A program made the position numbers and the translations under genes. Positions 37,007 through 38,864 of a DNA stretch of 38,864 nucleotides are shown here, piece after piece. The notes below the pieces were generated by a model. It did no database searches. It was not told where the DNA came from and saw only the letters and a list, made by a program, of their open reading frames with translations. How positions within the stretch are numbered: position 1 is the stretch's first letter; every line of letters starts with the position of its first letter. Where the stretch lies: the NCBI RefSeq assembly GCF_000188695.1, contig NW_004754918.1:652020-690883 (forward strand), read 5' to 3'. This stretch comes from Salpingoeca rosetta. Lineage: Eukaryota; Opisthokonta; Choanoflagellata; Craspedida; Salpingoecidae.

Positions 37007-38864
37007 TTTGCTGGGATCGTTTGGGTTTCTCCTGGTCTGCGTCGCGGCTGTCGAATGACGGCGGGGGAATGTTTGGAACGGCAATGGATGCCGGGTCCGC
37101 GGTGTCACGACTCAACTCCAACACCATGTCCCGAAATGCGCGTTTCTGCAGCTCCTTTTGCATTTTGATCTCGGCATTTAGGTTCGCAAGATGCGTCTGT
37201 TGCGGTCAACGATAAGGGCGACATGAGTCATCATGGTGGAGCATGGGCAAGGGAGAAAGCCACCGCATGAACATGGTGGAAACGACACAAGATGCACAAA
37301 GTTACGGGCACGGAAAGACACACAATTAAAGGCAGACAAGAGAGAAACACTTGGCATCGCATGCACACACAAACGCGACTGCATAGAGAACAAATCCAAG
37401 CACAAACCAGCACATGGCGTGTTGCTCACGCACCTCTCTGTCCTGCGTGTGCTGTCGTGCCAGGTCGGTGATGTCGCGAGCAGAGAGGCCTTGCTCGAGC
37501 TTGGCAAGCGCTTGCTCCTGCTCTCGGAGTTGCTGTTCCTCCTTCTTCTGCATCAGTCTGCCATGGCCACGCGTGTGTACGGGTGTGTGTGTATGTGTGT
37601 ACGAGCGCGTGTGCATGTGTGTGTATGTGTTTGTGTATTTGTGTGTGCGCATGTATGTGCATGGGAACTGTGCATCTGGTGTGACGAGCATTCAAGCCAA
37701 ATTCACACCCTCAATTCAGGCCCTCGCTCGCACCAACATACATGCGACATGAAACATCATTTACACCTGTCCCGTTTGCTGATCATCTCCTGTACATAAC
37801 TTGCATAGCCATCCTCCAACTGCAACAGCTGGTTCTGTCGTTGTTATCGTCAGTGGTAGTGATGAAATGAAGAAAGAGACAGATTGAGTGAGTGCAAATC
37901 ATTTCATGCAACCGACAGACAGACGACCATACAGACAGACAGCCATACAGACAGACAGACACACAGACATGCAGACAGACAGACAGACAGACAGATATAC
38001 AGACAGGCAGACAGACAGACAGACAAGCAAACGCACACCGACGTACGAGGAGTGGGGAGTGGATGAGTTCGTGGAAGCGCTCGCTGAAGCTGATGGCATC
38101 CTCATCAAACGTCTCTGTTGCACCTTCGACGTCTCGCGCGTGACGAAACTCCTTGCAGTTGTTGGCAAACGCATCTGCCCACTGCTGCGCGATGGCCTCT
38201 TCATCCTCTTCCAAGCCGTTCGTTTCTCCAGCTCCGTTAACCACTGCCTGTTGTTGTTGCTGCTGCTGTTCCTCAATTTGTTGGCCATCAGCTGTTGCGT
38301 TCTCAACCTCGCCTGCTTGCTGGTGTCTTGTTTCTTGCTGCGTCTCTGCTTCGTCGTGTTCACTGGCACTGGTCGGGTGCATCGCTTCTGCGAGCGACAG
38401 CGCATCGTCGCGCTCGTCCAGGCGCTGCTGCCTGAGGGTGTGCTGGTGCGTTTCCAGGACGCAGACGAGAGATGGCAGGCAGAGGTCGGGCAGTTTGTAC
38501 TGTTCGAGAATTCGCCGCGCCACTTCTTCTGGATCGCACTGGGGGCTGATCTTGGCGTGAATGGCTGCGGGCTCCCGCTCATGGCCACCCTGCTGAGATG
38601 TTGCTTCTCCACCCTCACCATTGCTTGTCCCCACAGAGAAGAACGGCAGTGACGGCAGCGTGATGGTCACCTCAACAGGCGTGGCGTCGACGTCCTCATA
38701 CGTTGGTAGCTCCGCATACTTGTGTTCCGACTCCATGACGAAGCCCTTGTTGTTGTGGGTGTTGGGGAAGACGCAAGCGAAAGGATGTTGTGGGTGTTGG
38801 GGAAGACGCAAGCGAAAGGACAGCAGCACCCAACAAACCCAGCTCACCTCAGCTTGCTGGACGC
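33780..38864 (-). CDS. FERRY3: FERRY complex subunit 3 (C12orf4 family), 5' end just outside window
   Basis: Exons in order: 38864-38848 (partial), 38745-38047, 37834-37767, 37557-37434, 37196-37007, 36778-36650, 36412-36329, 36127-35943, 35720-35618, 35296-35223, 34983-34855, 34423-34341, 34116-34074, 33860-33780 (TAG). Phases all match, giving about 668 visible residues (human C12orf4 is about 552). Conserved stretches are [80 protein letters not shown] and [13 protein letters not shown]. Exon 2 adds a Glu/Gln-rich insert that explains much of the extra length. Exon 4 looks like a coiled coil. Family knowledge: C12orf4 is a subunit of the five-part Rab5-effector FERRY complex that couples early endosomes to mRNA and the translation machinery. 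No catalytic motif is visible. The initiator ATG should lie within or beyond the partial exon. Confidence 0.92.
36473..36600. repeat. (CA)n microsatellite
   Basis: A CA run with a few GTATG interruptions. On the FERRY3 sense strand it is GT and lies on the donor side of intron 36649-36413. Confidence 0.92.
36915..37003. repeat. (CA)n microsatellite starting at a FERRY3 donor
   Basis: On the sense strand the intron begins GTGCGTGTGTG and continues as about 40 GT units, so the repeat effectively includes the donor region of the exon ending at 37007. Confidence 0.92.
37912..38030. repeat. (CAGA)n tetranucleotide repeat
   Basis: An imperfect CAGA/GACA array in FERRY3 intron 38046-37835. It reads TCTG on the sense strand. 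Confidence 0.9.
38751..38820. repeat. 35-bp perfect tandem duplication in FERRY3 intron
   Basis: Two identical 35-bp copies (38751-38785 and 38786-38820) fill most of the 102-nt intron between the partial first exon and the exon starting at 38745. Confidence 0.93.

Overview
This window looks like nuclear DNA from an intron-dense, GC-rich, microsatellite-rich eukaryote. The protein set (LSH/HELLS helicase, animal-type PGM2, the centriolar protein WDR90/POC16 and the FERRY-complex subunit C12orf4/FERRY3) suggests a flagellated relative of animals. A choanoflagellate such as Salpingoeca is my best guess, at low to moderate confidence. I see no prokaryotic features, CRISPR array, tRNA or rRNA, or intact transposon.

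Layout. Bases 1-1852 (minus) hold the 5' part of a HELLS/LSH SNF2 chromatin remodeller, cut by the left edge just after the Walker A motif. Bases 3116-5497 (minus) hold a glutamine-rich C2H2 zinc-finger protein with one main exon. Bases 5498-8280 show no supportable gene. Bases 8281-15306 (minus) hold a complete 19-exon phosphoglucomutase-2 of 598 residues. A 420-bp divergent intergenic region (15307-15726), filled with a long GT tract, separates it from a complete 46-exon WDR90/POC16 gene (15727-33085, plus) of about 2091 residues. WDR90 converges on a FERRY3 gene (33780-38864, minus), which lacks only its extreme 5' end.

The exon models were built by hand from reading frame, GT/AG signals and recalled similarity to human family members. 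Every junction keeps phase: PGM2 sums to 1797 nt and WDR90 to 6276 nt, both ending in a stop with no frameshift. I ran no alignment program.

The genes do not form an obvious pathway. PGM2 and WDR90 could share a bidirectional promoter. The most striking structure lies in the introns. GT-type repeats tend to sit just after donors, and AC-type repeats just before acceptors, on the sense strand of whichever gene they lie in. Several introns carry both arms and could fold into a hairpin that brings the splice sites together. Most long open frames of alternating Cys-Val, His-Thr or similar residues come from these repeats and are not genes.
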